Below are positions 18,742 through 26,924 of a stretch of DNA of 64,000 nucleotides, piece by piece. Each line of letters starts with the position of its first letter. Positions within the stretch are counted from its first letter, which is position 1. Where the stretch lies: assembly GCA_963660485.1 (NCBI GenBank), contig CAVKYH010000005.1:62001-126000 (forward strand), read 5' to 3'. The notes below the pieces were generated by a model that was not told where the DNA came from, did no database searches, and was given only the letters and a program-made list of their open reading frames with translations. Source of the stretch: UBA6398 sp963660485 (GTDB lineage: Bacteria; Bacteroidota; Bacteroidia; Bacteroidales; Bacteroidaceae). A program made the translations under genes and the position numbers.

Positions 18742-20062
18742 ATATTTTTTTGATTATAGAATTTTTGAAATAATGCGCCAGTATTTCGCGGTAGGTATAG
18801 CCTTTGGCCGACATCACAGCGGCACCTATTTGGCATAATCCCACACCATGTCCCCAACCTGCGCCAGTTAGAATGAAACGTGCGGGCAGTCCGTTGGGCG
18901 AAATGTCTGTTTTGTCCACCACAAAAGCGGAGCTCTTGAGATGAGATGTGCTTAGAATGCGGCGGATTTCAAGTTCTTTTCCTATGATAAGCCGATGTTT
19001 TGTGCCTGCAACGAGAAGTTCTACGATTCTACCGCTTGTGCCACGGCGCAAAGGCGTCAAGTTTATGATTTCACCGAAGTCGATGCCCGATTTCTCCTTT
19101 ATCAGTGCGGAAAGTTCGGCATTGGAGTATTCCACTTTCCATCTAAAGAAATCCTTTGTCTCAAGGTCGTAATCATTCAATACTTGTGAGAGAACTTTAT
19201 CGTCATTGCTGTTGCAAAAGGCAGCCGGCGCGGTGCGAATCCAACGCTCGGCATTCTTTTCGTCAGTCAAATCGGGTAAATCACCTTCGGGAGCGTCAAG
19301 CACAGGTGAAAGATATTCCTTGTCTTCTTCTTTCCAGCAATTGGAAAACTTCTCGGAAACGCCGCCACAACTCTTTGAAAATCGTGCATCACAAATCTCG
19401 TCGCCATACATAAGCACTTCGCCGCAAGTTTCTTTCACAGCTTTTTCTGCCATTGGGTTGACGGCATGCGAAAGTCCCTCGTAGCGTTGGCAATGATCGT
19501 CCGCGCATACGTCAAAAAGCGTGTGGGCATCGTTTTCATACCATTTTATATGTCTTTCAACGCCGCCCTTTTCATCGGAATACTCTGTGGGTTGTGGAGT
19601 AACGGCTTGTTTTCTTGCTGAAAGTATTCTCATCAACCAACTGCGCGAAACCACGGCCTGCGTTTTCAGATATTCAAGAGGCGCATTGCTGCTCATTTCA
19701 CTTGAAATCACGCTGTGAAGATAAACTTCGATATCTACGACATTTATAGCCTCGATTTCGTTCCCGTTTGTAACGATTTTCAGCGCACCGGCAAAGGTTT
19801 CGTCTTCCTTGCGTTCCCAATGGAATTTTTTTCCTATGGTTACTCCGTGAAGAGTAAATGTGTCCGATTCGTTTTGCGGGGCAAACAGTAGTTCTGAGAA
19901 TGATTGTCCGTTAAAATACAACAGATTGTTTTTTAACGATACGCGTTGTGCGCCGGATATGATGGCATTGTTTACACAGAAAGTTCCGAGCAGTTCGAAA
20001 GAAATCTCTTTGCCGCTCATTATTCCCACTGCAATTTGGCGTGAAATACTGTCGTTTGGCAT
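18728..20062 (-). CDS. SpoIID/LytB-domain protein
   Basis: This 444-residue protein belongs to the SpoIID/LytB family, whose best-studied member is a peptidoglycan lytic transglycosylase. The family core is visible: VEIYLHSVISSEMSSNAPLEYLKTQAVVSRSW near residues 108-140, and the C-terminal ILTGAGWGHGVGLCQIGA with the conserved GHGVG-QxGA pattern. The catalytic glutamate would be in SSEM. The N terminus (MPNDSISRQIAVGIMSGKEI) has no signal peptide, which is odd for an enzyme expected to meet the wall. Its place beside an AmpG-like importer suggests action on imported fragments or an unrecognised export route; that is inference. Confidence 0.83.
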   Translation of the reverse strand: MPNDSISRQIAVGIMSGKEISFELLGTFCVNNAIISGAQRVSLKNNLLYFNGQSFSELLFAPQNESDTFTLHGVTIGKKFHWERKEDETFAGALKIVTNGNEIEAINVVDIEVYLHSVISSEMSSNAPLEYLKTQAVVSRSWLMRILSARKQAVTPQPTEYSDEKGGVERHIKWYENDAHTLFDVCADDHCQRYEGLSHAVNPMAEKAVKETCGEVLMYGDEICDARFSKSCGGVSEKFSNCWKEEDKEYLSPVLDAPEGDLPDLTDEKNAERWIRTAPAAFCNSNDDKVLSQVLNDYDLETKDFFRWKVEYSNAELSALIKEKSGIDFGEIINLTPLRRGTSGRIVELLVAGTKHRLIIGKELEIRRILSTSHLKSSAFVVDKTDISPNGLPARFILTGAGWGHGVGLCQIGAAVMSAKGYTYREILAHYFKNSIIKKIYGQS

Positions 20063-20071
20063 GATTGTCTG

Positions 20072-21010
20072 TTATTTCAGTAAGTCTATGATTTGTTCTT
20101 CGTTCAGCGTTACCTCTCGCAGAATTGAGAACCCTTTGTCGGGTGTCAATGTATCGAAATCTTTTTTGCGTGGTGTTATCAGTAGTCCTCCCATATCAAC
20201 AGAGCCCGGACTGATAAGCATTTGTTTTTCGCCTTCAAGGAAATAGCAGTCGGGACGGTGCTTGCTGCGCAATATTACAACGGTTATTATTTTGCCGTTG
20301 TCCTTCCATGCGAGCACGTTTACGGGAAATTCTTCGTCGGAACTGTGTGTTTGCAGTTTTTTGTACAGACTTTCAAAAATCCTTGTGCTGTCATCAATGT
20401 TTTCTGCTACTATTGCGATTGCAGGGCATGCGAAGTCGTTCACGAGATATAGTCCTTGTGCAAAATTCAAAGGCTGCAATTTTGTCGCATAATAGTTAGC
20501 CCAATCCCGTTCTATGGGAATAGCCCCGCGTTTGCCTGCTTGAAAATGAAGATGGTCGGGTGCCGAAGCTCCACACTTGGGACCATTGTATAGCACAAGG
20601 TATCCCGGCATGGCTTCAGCTATTTCAGCGAATTGCCTATAGTGATTTTGTAATCTTTGCTCCGTATGCTCGGTGGCGGCAATCACAAGGTGTCCTGTTA
20701 TAATGGGGAACGGATTTATCAAAACTTGAAATTCGCCATTAAATGCGGGCAACATGGTCTGCACTGCGGGACGATTTTTTGCGCATAGGAAACATGGGCG
20801 TTTCGCTATTGAGGCTTTGTCGATTTTTGCCCCAGTGGAAATCATGCGAGAAGGGTTGAATTGCGCATTTATTACGGTGTCGCCGATGCGAAGTCCCTTT
20901 GTTTCTACAGTTTTCAGCCCATTGAAACGCTCACGTGTCTCGTCCCAGCATTCGAGTTGGTTGCAAAAAAACGCCTCTACTTCTTCAAGTGAAGGAAAAT
21001 TCGCGTTCAT
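20072..21010 (-). CDS. DUF4922 protein, HIT/GalT-like nucleotidyltransferase fold
   Basis: From the start at 21010 the protein is 312 residues (MNANFPSLEEV). It carries RPCFLCAKNRP, a likely metal-binding Cys pair, then LINPFPIITGHLVIAATEH and CGASAPDHLHFQAG. The H-x-H-x-Q pattern in a GASxPDHLHFQ context is shared with Ap4A phosphorylases and GDP-hexose phosphorylases of the HIT superfamily. A phosphorylase or nucleotidyltransferase reaction on a sugar nucleotide is plausible but unproven. Its start overlaps the stop of the upstream GT2 gene by 4 nt, so the two are probably made together. Confidence 0.78.
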   Translation of the reverse strand: MNANFPSLEEVEAFFCNQLECWDETRERFNGLKTVETKGLRIGDTVINAQFNPSRMISTGAKIDKASIAKRPCFLCAKNRPAVQTMLPAFNGEFQVLINPFPIITGHLVIAATEHTEQRLQNHYRQFAEIAEAMPGYLVLYNGPKCGASAPDHLHFQAGKRGAIPIERDWANYYATKLQPLNFAQGLYLVNDFACPAIAIVAENIDDSTRIFESLYKKLQTHSSDEEFPVNVLAWKDNGKIITVVILRSKHRPDCYFLEGEKQMLISPGSVDMGGLLITPRKKDFDTLTPDKGFSILREVTLNEEQIIDLLK

Positions 21011-22416
21011 TGTTTTGCGTTGAGTTTTTGACGTGCCGCAATCTCGGCAGCGCGCAGACTGTCTTTGTATGCGTTGTTTTTGTTTGTCTTTTCCTGCGAA
21101 AGGGCTGCGTCGGAATTGTCCTCCCAACGGCGGCAAAGATAGAGTACATCGTAGATGCGCGACAGATAATGCTCGCGTGAAAAGGCAAGTCCCACAGCAT
21201 AGTCTTCACCATAGGAGGTGTTGGGAAAACCAACCTTGCGAAGCATTGGCGTATAGAATGCGCGCGGTGCTCCGAGCCCGTTGATTCGTAGCGCATTGTT
21301 TCGTCCGTTTGATGAAGTCCATTCGCGGTGGTCTATTATGCCAGGTGGAATGGTATTGAGTTTGAAATCAACAAGACGATAACTGCCTATTACCATTGCA
21401 GCATGGGTGCGGTGGAAACGGCTTACAATCTTTGCGAGAGTATGAGTGTCGGAGTAAATGTCATCGCTGTCAAGTTGCACGGCAAAACGCCCGCAGCGTT
21501 TGTCATCTGCGGCAAGTTGCCAACAGCCTCCTATTCCCAAATCGTTGCGTTCGGGAACGAGATGCACCAGATTGGAATTGTTTTTCGAAAGTTCGGTAAG
21601 AATATCTGTTGTTCCGTCGGTGGAATGATTGTCAACTACAATGACGTTGAACTTAAAGTTTGTTTCTTGCGAAAGAGCACTGTTTACAGCATCAGCTATG
21701 GTGCGCGCGCGATTTCTCACGGGAATAATCACCGACGCTTCGTTTTCAAATCCTCCGTCTTTTGCAAAATCTACCGGCTTTATCTGTTTGGGCGAAATAA
21801 ATGCGTTGATATCTTTAAGATATTCGGTGAAAGCCGCTTCCATCTCTTTTTGACGACGATGAAGTTGGGGATCAAGATAATCGAATTGCTTCTGTCCGCT
21901 CTTGCGTTTGTCTTCCTGTACAGCAGTATAGAGATTTTCCGCTACGTGTAGGATTTTGCCTTTGCGGCTTGCCCAAAGACGGAATGCATATACGCCGGCA
22001 AAAGAATATGGCTTGGGATTTTCGGCAACGAATTCCTTTATAGCGTTTGTAGATGCGATAAAAGCCTTGCCCATTTCGAAACTGTCGCTCACCGAACCAT
22101 TGCTGTAGTCGTTCAACGGGTGGGCGGTTGTATTGCCGTCTTCATGTTCGTCGTAGTAATCGCAAAAAGCTATTAATGCTCCGGCTTCGTTCATTGCGTC
22201 AAGGAGACGGTTTGCCGATTCCGGCGTGAAGCGCAACAACTCTGGCTTTGCCGAAAACATTACAGCCGGTGTGGTGCAGTGGGAAGCAATATATTTTAAA
22301 GCTGAAACAGATTCCGGCTTTACTTTCTTGGGAAGTGGTTTTACGAGATAGGATATGTTTTCAACAATGTCCCTTGTCTTTTCAACAAAAACCGATATGT
22401 TTTTTTCGATTTCCAT
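21007..22416 (-). CDS. GT2-domain glycosyltransferase with extra N-terminal region
   Basis: This 469-residue protein has a GT-A family 2 domain starting near residue 230: ASVIIPVRNRARTIADAV, VIVVDNHSTDGT, and the metal-binding LDSDDIY. About 230 residues precede it without a recognisable motif except a charged, Tyr-rich stretch. There is no signal peptide. The gene is coupled to the DUF4922 gene by a 4-nt overlap and follows folD after 5 nt. A sugar-nucleotide pathway linking the pair is likely; the product is unknown. Confidence 0.8.
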   Translation of the reverse strand: MEIEKNISVFVEKTRDIVENISYLVKPLPKKVKPESVSALKYIASHCTTPAVMFSAKPELLRFTPESANRLLDAMNEAGALIAFCDYYDEHEDGNTTAHPLNDYSNGSVSDSFEMGKAFIASTNAIKEFVAENPKPYSFAGVYAFRLWASRKGKILHVAENLYTAVQEDKRKSGQKQFDYLDPQLHRRQKEMEAAFTEYLKDINAFISPKQIKPVDFAKDGGFENEASVIIPVRNRARTIADAVNSALSQETNFKFNVIVVDNHSTDGTTDILTELSKNNSNLVHLVPERNDLGIGGCWQLAADDKRCGRFAVQLDSDDIYSDTHTLAKIVSRFHRTHAAMVIGSYRLVDFKLNTIPPGIIDHREWTSSNGRNNALRINGLGAPRAFYTPMLRKVGFPNTSYGEDYAVGLAFSREHYLSRIYDVLYLCRRWEDNSDAALSQEKTNKNNAYKDSLRAAEIAARQKLNAKQ

Positions 22417-22421
22417 ATATG

Positions 22422-23300
22422 TTATTCGTAGAGTTTATGAGTGGCTGCGAGCAGCGTGTTTTGCATCAACGAGCAGATAGTCATAGGGCCTACTCCTCCG
22501 GGAACGGGTGAAATGTAAGAGCACAATGGAGAAACTTCGTCAAACTTCACGTCGCCGTTTAAGCGGAAACCTTTTTTCTTTGTGGCATCGGGTACGCGGG
22601 TTGTACCGACATCAATAATTACAGCTCCGGGTTTAACCATATCGGCTTTGACAAAATCGGGCTGGCCAAGGGCTGCAATTATAATATCTGCCTGAAGACA
22701 GAAAGATTTGATGTCTTTGGTATGACTGTGGCAGACAATAACCGTGGAATCACCGTTGTTTTTTTGCATCATAAGCTGGGCCATCGGTTTGCCTACGATA
22801 TTGCTGCGGCCAAGTACTACACAGGTTTTTCCGGAAGTCTCGATATTGTAACGTTTCAAAAGTTCCAAAATACCCTTAGGCGTTGCTGATACAAACGATG
22901 GGAGACCGATTGCCATGCGCCCCACATTTATAGGGTGGAAACCGTCAACGTCTTTATGGTAGTCGATAGTTTCAATGACTTTCTGCTCTGAAATATGTTT
23001 AGGCAAGGGAAGTTGTACAATTATTCCGTCAACGCCTTCGTCTTGGTTGAGTTCGCGAACCTTGCCAAGGAGCTCGTCCTCACTAACGGTGTCTTCGTAT
23101 CTCACCAATATCGATTTGAAGCCACACACTTCGCATGCCTTGACCTTGTTAGCCACATAGGTTTCGCTGCCTCCGTCATGTCCCACCAATATTGCGGCAA
23201 GACACGGACGGCGTGCTCCACCGGCTACAAGATTTTCTACTTCCTTTGCGATTTCTGCCTTTATTTGAGCAGCAGTCTGCTTTCCATCAATTAGTTGCAT
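22422..23300 (-). CDS. folD: methylenetetrahydrofolate dehydrogenase / cyclohydrolase
   Basis: FolD interconverts methylene-, methenyl- and formyl-tetrahydrofolate in one-carbon metabolism. The 292-residue protein has VGHDGGSETYVANKVKACE with the catalytic Lys, GIIVQLPLPKH, DVDGFHPINVG, the cofactor motif VVLGRSNIVGKPMAQLM, and the C-terminal PVPGGVGPMT signature. It is part of the long minus-strand operon, 29 nt after ffh. Confidence 0.96.
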   Translation of the reverse strand: MQLIDGKQTAAQIKAEIAKEVENLVAGGARRPCLAAILVGHDGGSETYVANKVKACEVCGFKSILVRYEDTVSEDELLGKVRELNQDEGVDGIIVQLPLPKHISEQKVIETIDYHKDVDGFHPINVGRMAIGLPSFVSATPKGILELLKRYNIETSGKTCVVLGRSNIVGKPMAQLMMQKNNGDSTVIVCHSHTKDIKSFCLQADIIIAALGQPDFVKADMVKPGAVIIDVGTTRVPDATKKKGFRLNGDVKFDEVSPLCSYISPVPGGVGPMTICSLMQNTLLAATHKLYE

Positions 23301-23329
23301 ATTCTCCTAATGTTGTTGTATCGTGAATT

Positions 23330-24655
23330 TTATCTTCTTTTCATCTTTGCCATCATTTGTTGCATGCGCCCGCCCGACATCTGGTGCATCATTTTGCGTG
23401 TCTGGTCGAACTGCTTCAAAAGACGGTTTACTTCGTTAAGATCAGTGCCCGAACCGGCGGCAATGCGGCGTCTGCGGCTTCCGTCTATTATCTCTGGATT
23501 TTCTCGTTCATACGGAGTCATCGAATGAATAATGGCTTCGATGCTTTTGAAAGCGTTGTCGTCGATATCAATGTCCTTAACGGCTTTGCCGAGTCCCGGA
23601 ATCATTGAAACCAAATCCTTGATGTTACCCATCTTTTTGATTTGGGCTATTTGGTCTAGGAAATCATTGAAATCAAATTTGTTCTTGGCGATTTTCTTCT
23701 GCAACTGGCGCGCTTTCTTCTCGTCATACTGTTCCTGCGCACGCTCTACAAGCGAAACGATGTCGCCCATACCAAGAATACGGTCAGCCATTCGCATTGG
23801 GTGGAACACGTCAAGAGCTTCCATCTTCTCTCCCGTTCCAACAAACTTGATTGGCTTGTCAACCACAGTGCGTATAGAAAGTGCAGCACCGCCTCGGGTA
23901 TCACCGTCAAGCTTTGTGAGTACCACGCCATTGTAGTCCAGACGTTCGTTAAACTCTTTGGCCGTATTTACAGCGTCTTGACCTGTCATGGAGTCAACTA
24001 CAAACAACGTTTCGTCGGGATTTACGGCGTTTTTGATTGCAGATATTTCGTTCATCATCTGCTCGTCGATAGCCAAACGGCCGGCCGTATCGATAATCAC
24101 AAGGTTGTATTCCTTGGTTTTAGCCTCTTTGATAGCATTCTGTGCTATCTGTATAGGATCTTTCGAGTCGGGTTCGCTATAAACAGGCACACCTATTTGT
24201 TCGCCGAGCACTTTGAGCTGTTCTATAGCTGCGGGGCGGTAAACATCACAGGCAACGAGCATCGGTTTGCGGTTTTTCTTTTGTTTTTGCCAGTTTGCAA
24301 GTTTTGCCGAAAAGGTTGTCTTACCCGAACCTTGCAATCCCGACATAAGGATAATTGCCGGGCGGCCTTCAAGTACGAGTTCTGCCGTTTCTCCGCCCAT
24401 CAACCGTGCCAATTCATCGTGCACAAGTTTCACCATGAGCTGTCCCGGCTTCACGCTCGTGAGTACGTTCATGCCGAGAGCCTTTTGTTTTACGGTGTCG
24501 GTAAACGATTTGGCAACTTTGTAGTTTACGTCAGCATCGAGAAGCGACCTTCTAACCTCTTTCAGGGTTTCGGCCACGTTTATTTCGGTTATCTTTCCTT
24601 CGCCTTTAAGTACTTTGAACGAGCGTTCAAGGCGTTCTGTTAGATTTTCAAACAT
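23330..24655 (-). CDS. ffh: signal recognition particle protein Ffh
   Basis: Ffh binds the 4.5S/SRP RNA and signal sequences and docks with FtsY to target membrane proteins. The 441-residue protein has an N domain, a G domain with GLQGSGKTTFSAKLA, DTAGRL, TKLDGDTRGGAAL and a GTGE closing motif, and a methionine-rich M domain. The C terminus carries the RNA-binding SRRRRIAAGSGT segment and MMHQMSGGRMQQMMAKMKRR. It sits between queF and folD in one operon. The SRP RNA gene is not in this window. Confidence 0.97.
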   Translation of the reverse strand: MFENLTERLERSFKVLKGEGKITEINVAETLKEVRRSLLDADVNYKVAKSFTDTVKQKALGMNVLTSVKPGQLMVKLVHDELARLMGGETAELVLEGRPAIILMSGLQGSGKTTFSAKLANWQKQKKNRKPMLVACDVYRPAAIEQLKVLGEQIGVPVYSEPDSKDPIQIAQNAIKEAKTKEYNLVIIDTAGRLAIDEQMMNEISAIKNAVNPDETLFVVDSMTGQDAVNTAKEFNERLDYNGVVLTKLDGDTRGGAALSIRTVVDKPIKFVGTGEKMEALDVFHPMRMADRILGMGDIVSLVERAQEQYDEKKARQLQKKIAKNKFDFNDFLDQIAQIKKMGNIKDLVSMIPGLGKAVKDIDIDDNAFKSIEAIIHSMTPYERENPEIIDGSRRRRIAAGSGTDLNEVNRLLKQFDQTRKMMHQMSGGRMQQMMAKMKRR

Positions 24656-24683
24656 ATTGTCTATCTGTTGTCTTCTGTTGTTT

Positions 24684-25145
24684 TTACTTCAAGTCGTGGT
24701 TGTTCATTCTATGCTCCGCGAGCGTTTCGTATTTGGTTCCCGGTCGTCCGTAGTTGGCATAAGGGTAAATGCTTATGCCTCCGCGTGGGGTGAACAGTCC
24801 TTCTACTTCGATATATTTGGGGTTCATGAGTTTCACAAGGTCCTTCATGATGATATTCACGCAGTCTTCGTGGAAATCTCCATGGTTTCTGAAGCTGAAA
24901 AGATAGAGCTTGAGACTCTTGCTCTCCACCATTTTCACATCGGGTATGTATTCAATGCGAATTTCCGCGAAATCGGGCTGTCCGGTAATGGGGCAGAGGC
25001 TCGTAAACTCGGGACAGTTGAATCTCACCCAATAGTCGTTGTCCTGGTGCTTGTTTTCAAAAGTTTCAAGTACCTCCGGCGCATAGTCCGTGGAGTATTT
25101 AGTCTTGTTTCCAAGGGCTTTCAGCTGGTCGTTACTTCTTTCCAT
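24684..25145 (-). CDS. queF: NADPH-dependent preQ0 reductase
   Basis: QueF reduces 7-cyano-7-deazaguanine to the aminomethyl form in queuosine synthesis. The 153-residue protein is the short, single-domain type. It has the active-site FTSLCPITGQPDFA with the thioimide-forming Cys and the family VESKSLKLYLFSFRNHGDFHED motif. It overlaps queC by 14 nt, so two consecutive steps of the pathway are encoded together. Confidence 0.96.
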   Translation of the reverse strand: MERSNDQLKALGNKTKYSTDYAPEVLETFENKHQDNDYWVRFNCPEFTSLCPITGQPDFAEIRIEYIPDVKMVESKSLKLYLFSFRNHGDFHEDCVNIIMKDLVKLMNPKYIEVEGLFTPRGGISIYPYANYGRPGTKYETLAEHRMNNHDLK

Positions 25146-25815
25146 TGCGTCCTTCTGCTTTGTCTTTCAAATAACTGTCGAGCCCGTGCTTGCGCAGCTT
25201 GCATGCCGGACAATTTCCACAGCCGTCTCCGGGCACACCGTTGTAGCAAGTTACAGTGTTGTCCTTTACGATATCGAGCACACCGAGTTCGTCGGCCATG
25301 GCCCACGTTTCTTCTTTGTCTATCCACATCAAAGGCGTATGGATAACAAATTGTTCTTCGAGCGCGAGGTTCAGCGTAACGTTCAGACTGCGTATAAAAG
25401 TATCTCTGCAGTCGGGATAACCGCTGAAATCGGTTTCGCCAACGCCTGTAACCAAATGCCGTATGCCTTGTTCGCGTGCATATACAGCGGCAATGCTGAG
25501 GAAGAAAAGATTCCGTCCGGGAACGAAAGTATTTGGCGGCCCGCCGGCAGGTTTGTCCGTGTCCATTTTTATATCATCGCAGGTAAGCGAATTTTTTCCG
25601 AGCGTTCCAATCAATGGCACATCCATCAACTTCCATTCCACATTGGCTATCCCTGCAATTTTCTCGGCAGCCTTCACTTCTGAAATATGATGCTGACCAT
25701 ACGAGAACGTTACGGCTTTTACTTCTTTGAAGTGTTTTTTTGCCCAAAACAAGCAAGTTGTAGAATCCTGCCCTCCGCTGAGCACCACCAATGCTTTGTC
25801 GTTATCTGTTATCAT
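25132..25815 (-). CDS. queC: 7-cyano-7-deazaguanine synthase
   Basis: QueC converts 7-carboxy-7-deazaguanine to preQ0 using ATP and ammonia. The 227-residue protein has the PP-loop LSGGQDSTTCLFWA at residues 13-26 and a C-terminal zinc-site cluster GDGCGNCPACKLR. It overlaps queF and the upstream membrane-protein gene by 14 nt each. The other preQ0 genes (queD, queE) are not in the window. Confidence 0.96.
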   Translation of the reverse strand: MITDNDKALVVLSGGQDSTTCLFWAKKHFKEVKAVTFSYGQHHISEVKAAEKIAGIANVEWKLMDVPLIGTLGKNSLTCDDIKMDTDKPAGGPPNTFVPGRNLFFLSIAAVYAREQGIRHLVTGVGETDFSGYPDCRDTFIRSLNVTLNLALEEQFVIHTPLMWIDKEETWAMADELGVLDIVKDNTVTCYNGVPGDGCGNCPACKLRKHGLDSYLKDKAEGRNGKK

Positions 25816-26191
25816 TTTGTTTTTCCTCCTTTTCTAATTCTTTCGGAATGCGAAACGCAGTGTAAAGTTCCATCCACGCTCCTATTGTAACTACCACAAT
25901 CCATTCGTTATGGCGTAGCGGCCACACCTGGTTTACTTCCGTCCACAATGCAACCGAAGCAAGCAAAAGCAATAGCGCACCGAGTGCCTGCTGTCTTTTA
26001 AGCCTGCGCACCACGAAACTTGCGCTTTGGGATTGTGCCCTAAGTTGCATTGCGAAAAACAATGCGGCTCCTATACCATATATATATGGTATGAAGTTTC
26101 GGAGAGGCGTGGACAACAACACAAGGCTGAGCAACATTATCACAGCCCCGGCATCGTATAAAAATATCTCGAGTTTGTTTAACTTCCTCAT
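25802..26191 (-). CDS. small four-helix membrane protein, unknown function
   Basis: This 129-residue protein has about four hydrophobic segments: DAGAVIMLLSLVLLS, FIPYIYGIGAALFFAM, LGALLLLLASVALW and WIVVVTIGAWMELYTAF. The C terminus is charged. I do not recognise the family. It overlaps the DivIC/FtsB-like gene by 4 nt and queC by 14 nt, so it is translated with them. Confidence 0.75.
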   Translation of the reverse strand: MRKLNKLEIFLYDAGAVIMLLSLVLLSTPLRNFIPYIYGIGAALFFAMQLRAQSQSASFVVRRLKRQQALGALLLLLASVALWTEVNQVWPLRHNEWIVVVTIGAWMELYTAFRIPKELEKEEKQNDNR

Positions 26192-26520
26192 TCGGCAACA
26201 GAATTTTTCAAACCGTCTTGATCGGGATATTCCACGATATAAACGTCCTCGTCGGCAGTTTTCATGAAATAACGTTCCCTTGCGATTTTCTCAATAGCGG
26301 CAGGATCTTCTTCCAAAGCCTTCAGCTGTTTGTTGGCATTGTTACTGATTTGCCGATATCTCTGCAGTTCGGCAGACAATTCCGATTTCTGCTTGTGTAT
26401 GCCGTAGCGTGAAATCAAACTGTTGTGATCCAGAAACACGATTTCCACCACAAAAAACACTATAAATATAATGCATTTGTGGCTAAGCAGCCAATTACCG
26501 GTAACTTTTGCCTTGTTCAT
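26188..26520 (-). CDS. FtsB/DivIC-like septum formation initiator
   Basis: This 110-residue protein has one transmembrane segment (CIIFIVFFVVEIVFL, about residues 16-30). A coiled coil follows (KQKSELSAELQRYRQISNNANKQLKALEEDP) and then the FtsB/DivIC signature EKIARERYFMKTADEDVYIV. Such proteins bridge divisome components at the septum. I chose the start at 26520, just after a -7 box. A longer frame back to 26586 would start before the promoter. It is the first gene of the ten-gene operon. Confidence 0.85.
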   Translation of the reverse strand: MNKAKVTGNWLLSHKCIIFIVFFVVEIVFLDHNSLISRYGIHKQKSELSAELQRYRQISNNANKQLKALEEDPAAIEKIARERYFMKTADEDVYIVEYPDQDGLKNSVAE

Positions 26521-26544
26521 AACTGCATGAATTTGTTTTACCTG

Positions 26545-26552
26545 CAAAATTA
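26545..26552 (-). promoter_or_regulatory. promoter -7 box of the ten-gene operon
   Basis: The minus strand reads TAATTTTG-C, matching TAnnTTTG, 24 nt before the start at 26520. No other -7 box is obvious in the tightly packed genes down to 17401. Confidence 0.5.
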
Positions 26553-26670
26553 ACAATAACTTTTCATTTTCCCGACATTTGTACAAAGTTATATGTTCGC
26601 GTTCACCTTCTTGCAGACTTTCGCCGGGTATAAACGCTCCCGATTTTTACCGCTTTGCCCGTTAAAAAAA

Positions 26671-26754
26671 CGACAAGGCATCTCGTAAAAACTCCGGGCC
26701 ATGTAATTTAAATTAGATGCGTCGGAATTTAAATTATGTCAGACATCGTTTTGG
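26671..26754. repeat. 21-bp modular array, locus 4 (four units)
   Basis: Units start at 26671, 26692, 26713 and 26734. The cores are the left-boundary unit CAAGGCATCTCG, CCGGGCCATGTA, GATGCGTCGG and TGTCAGACAT. The 84 bp match locus 5 (28858-28941) at 79 positions in the same orientation, with the GH110 gene between them. The spacer 26521-26924 otherwise holds only the GH110 terminator. Confidence 0.9.
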
Positions 26755-26828
26755 CTGTTTCTTATGCAGAGATAACAATCTCTTATACAGAGTGTTATTG
26801 ATGGTTGCGTTTTTGCGTAAAATGGTGA

Positions 26829-26872
26829 TGAAAAAAGACGTGTCCGGAGGGAAAATTTCCGGATACGTCTTT
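26829..26872 (-). terminator. terminator of the GH110 gene
   Basis: The stem AAAGACGT-TCCGGA pairs with TCCGGA-ACGTCTTT around a short loop. On the minus strand it runs into TTTTTTCATC, 53 nt past the GH110 stop. Confidence 0.8.
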
Positions 26873-26924
26873 GCTTTGTTAGTATATGCCGGGCATGCTT
26901 GTTTTGTCCCGGTTCAAACGATAT

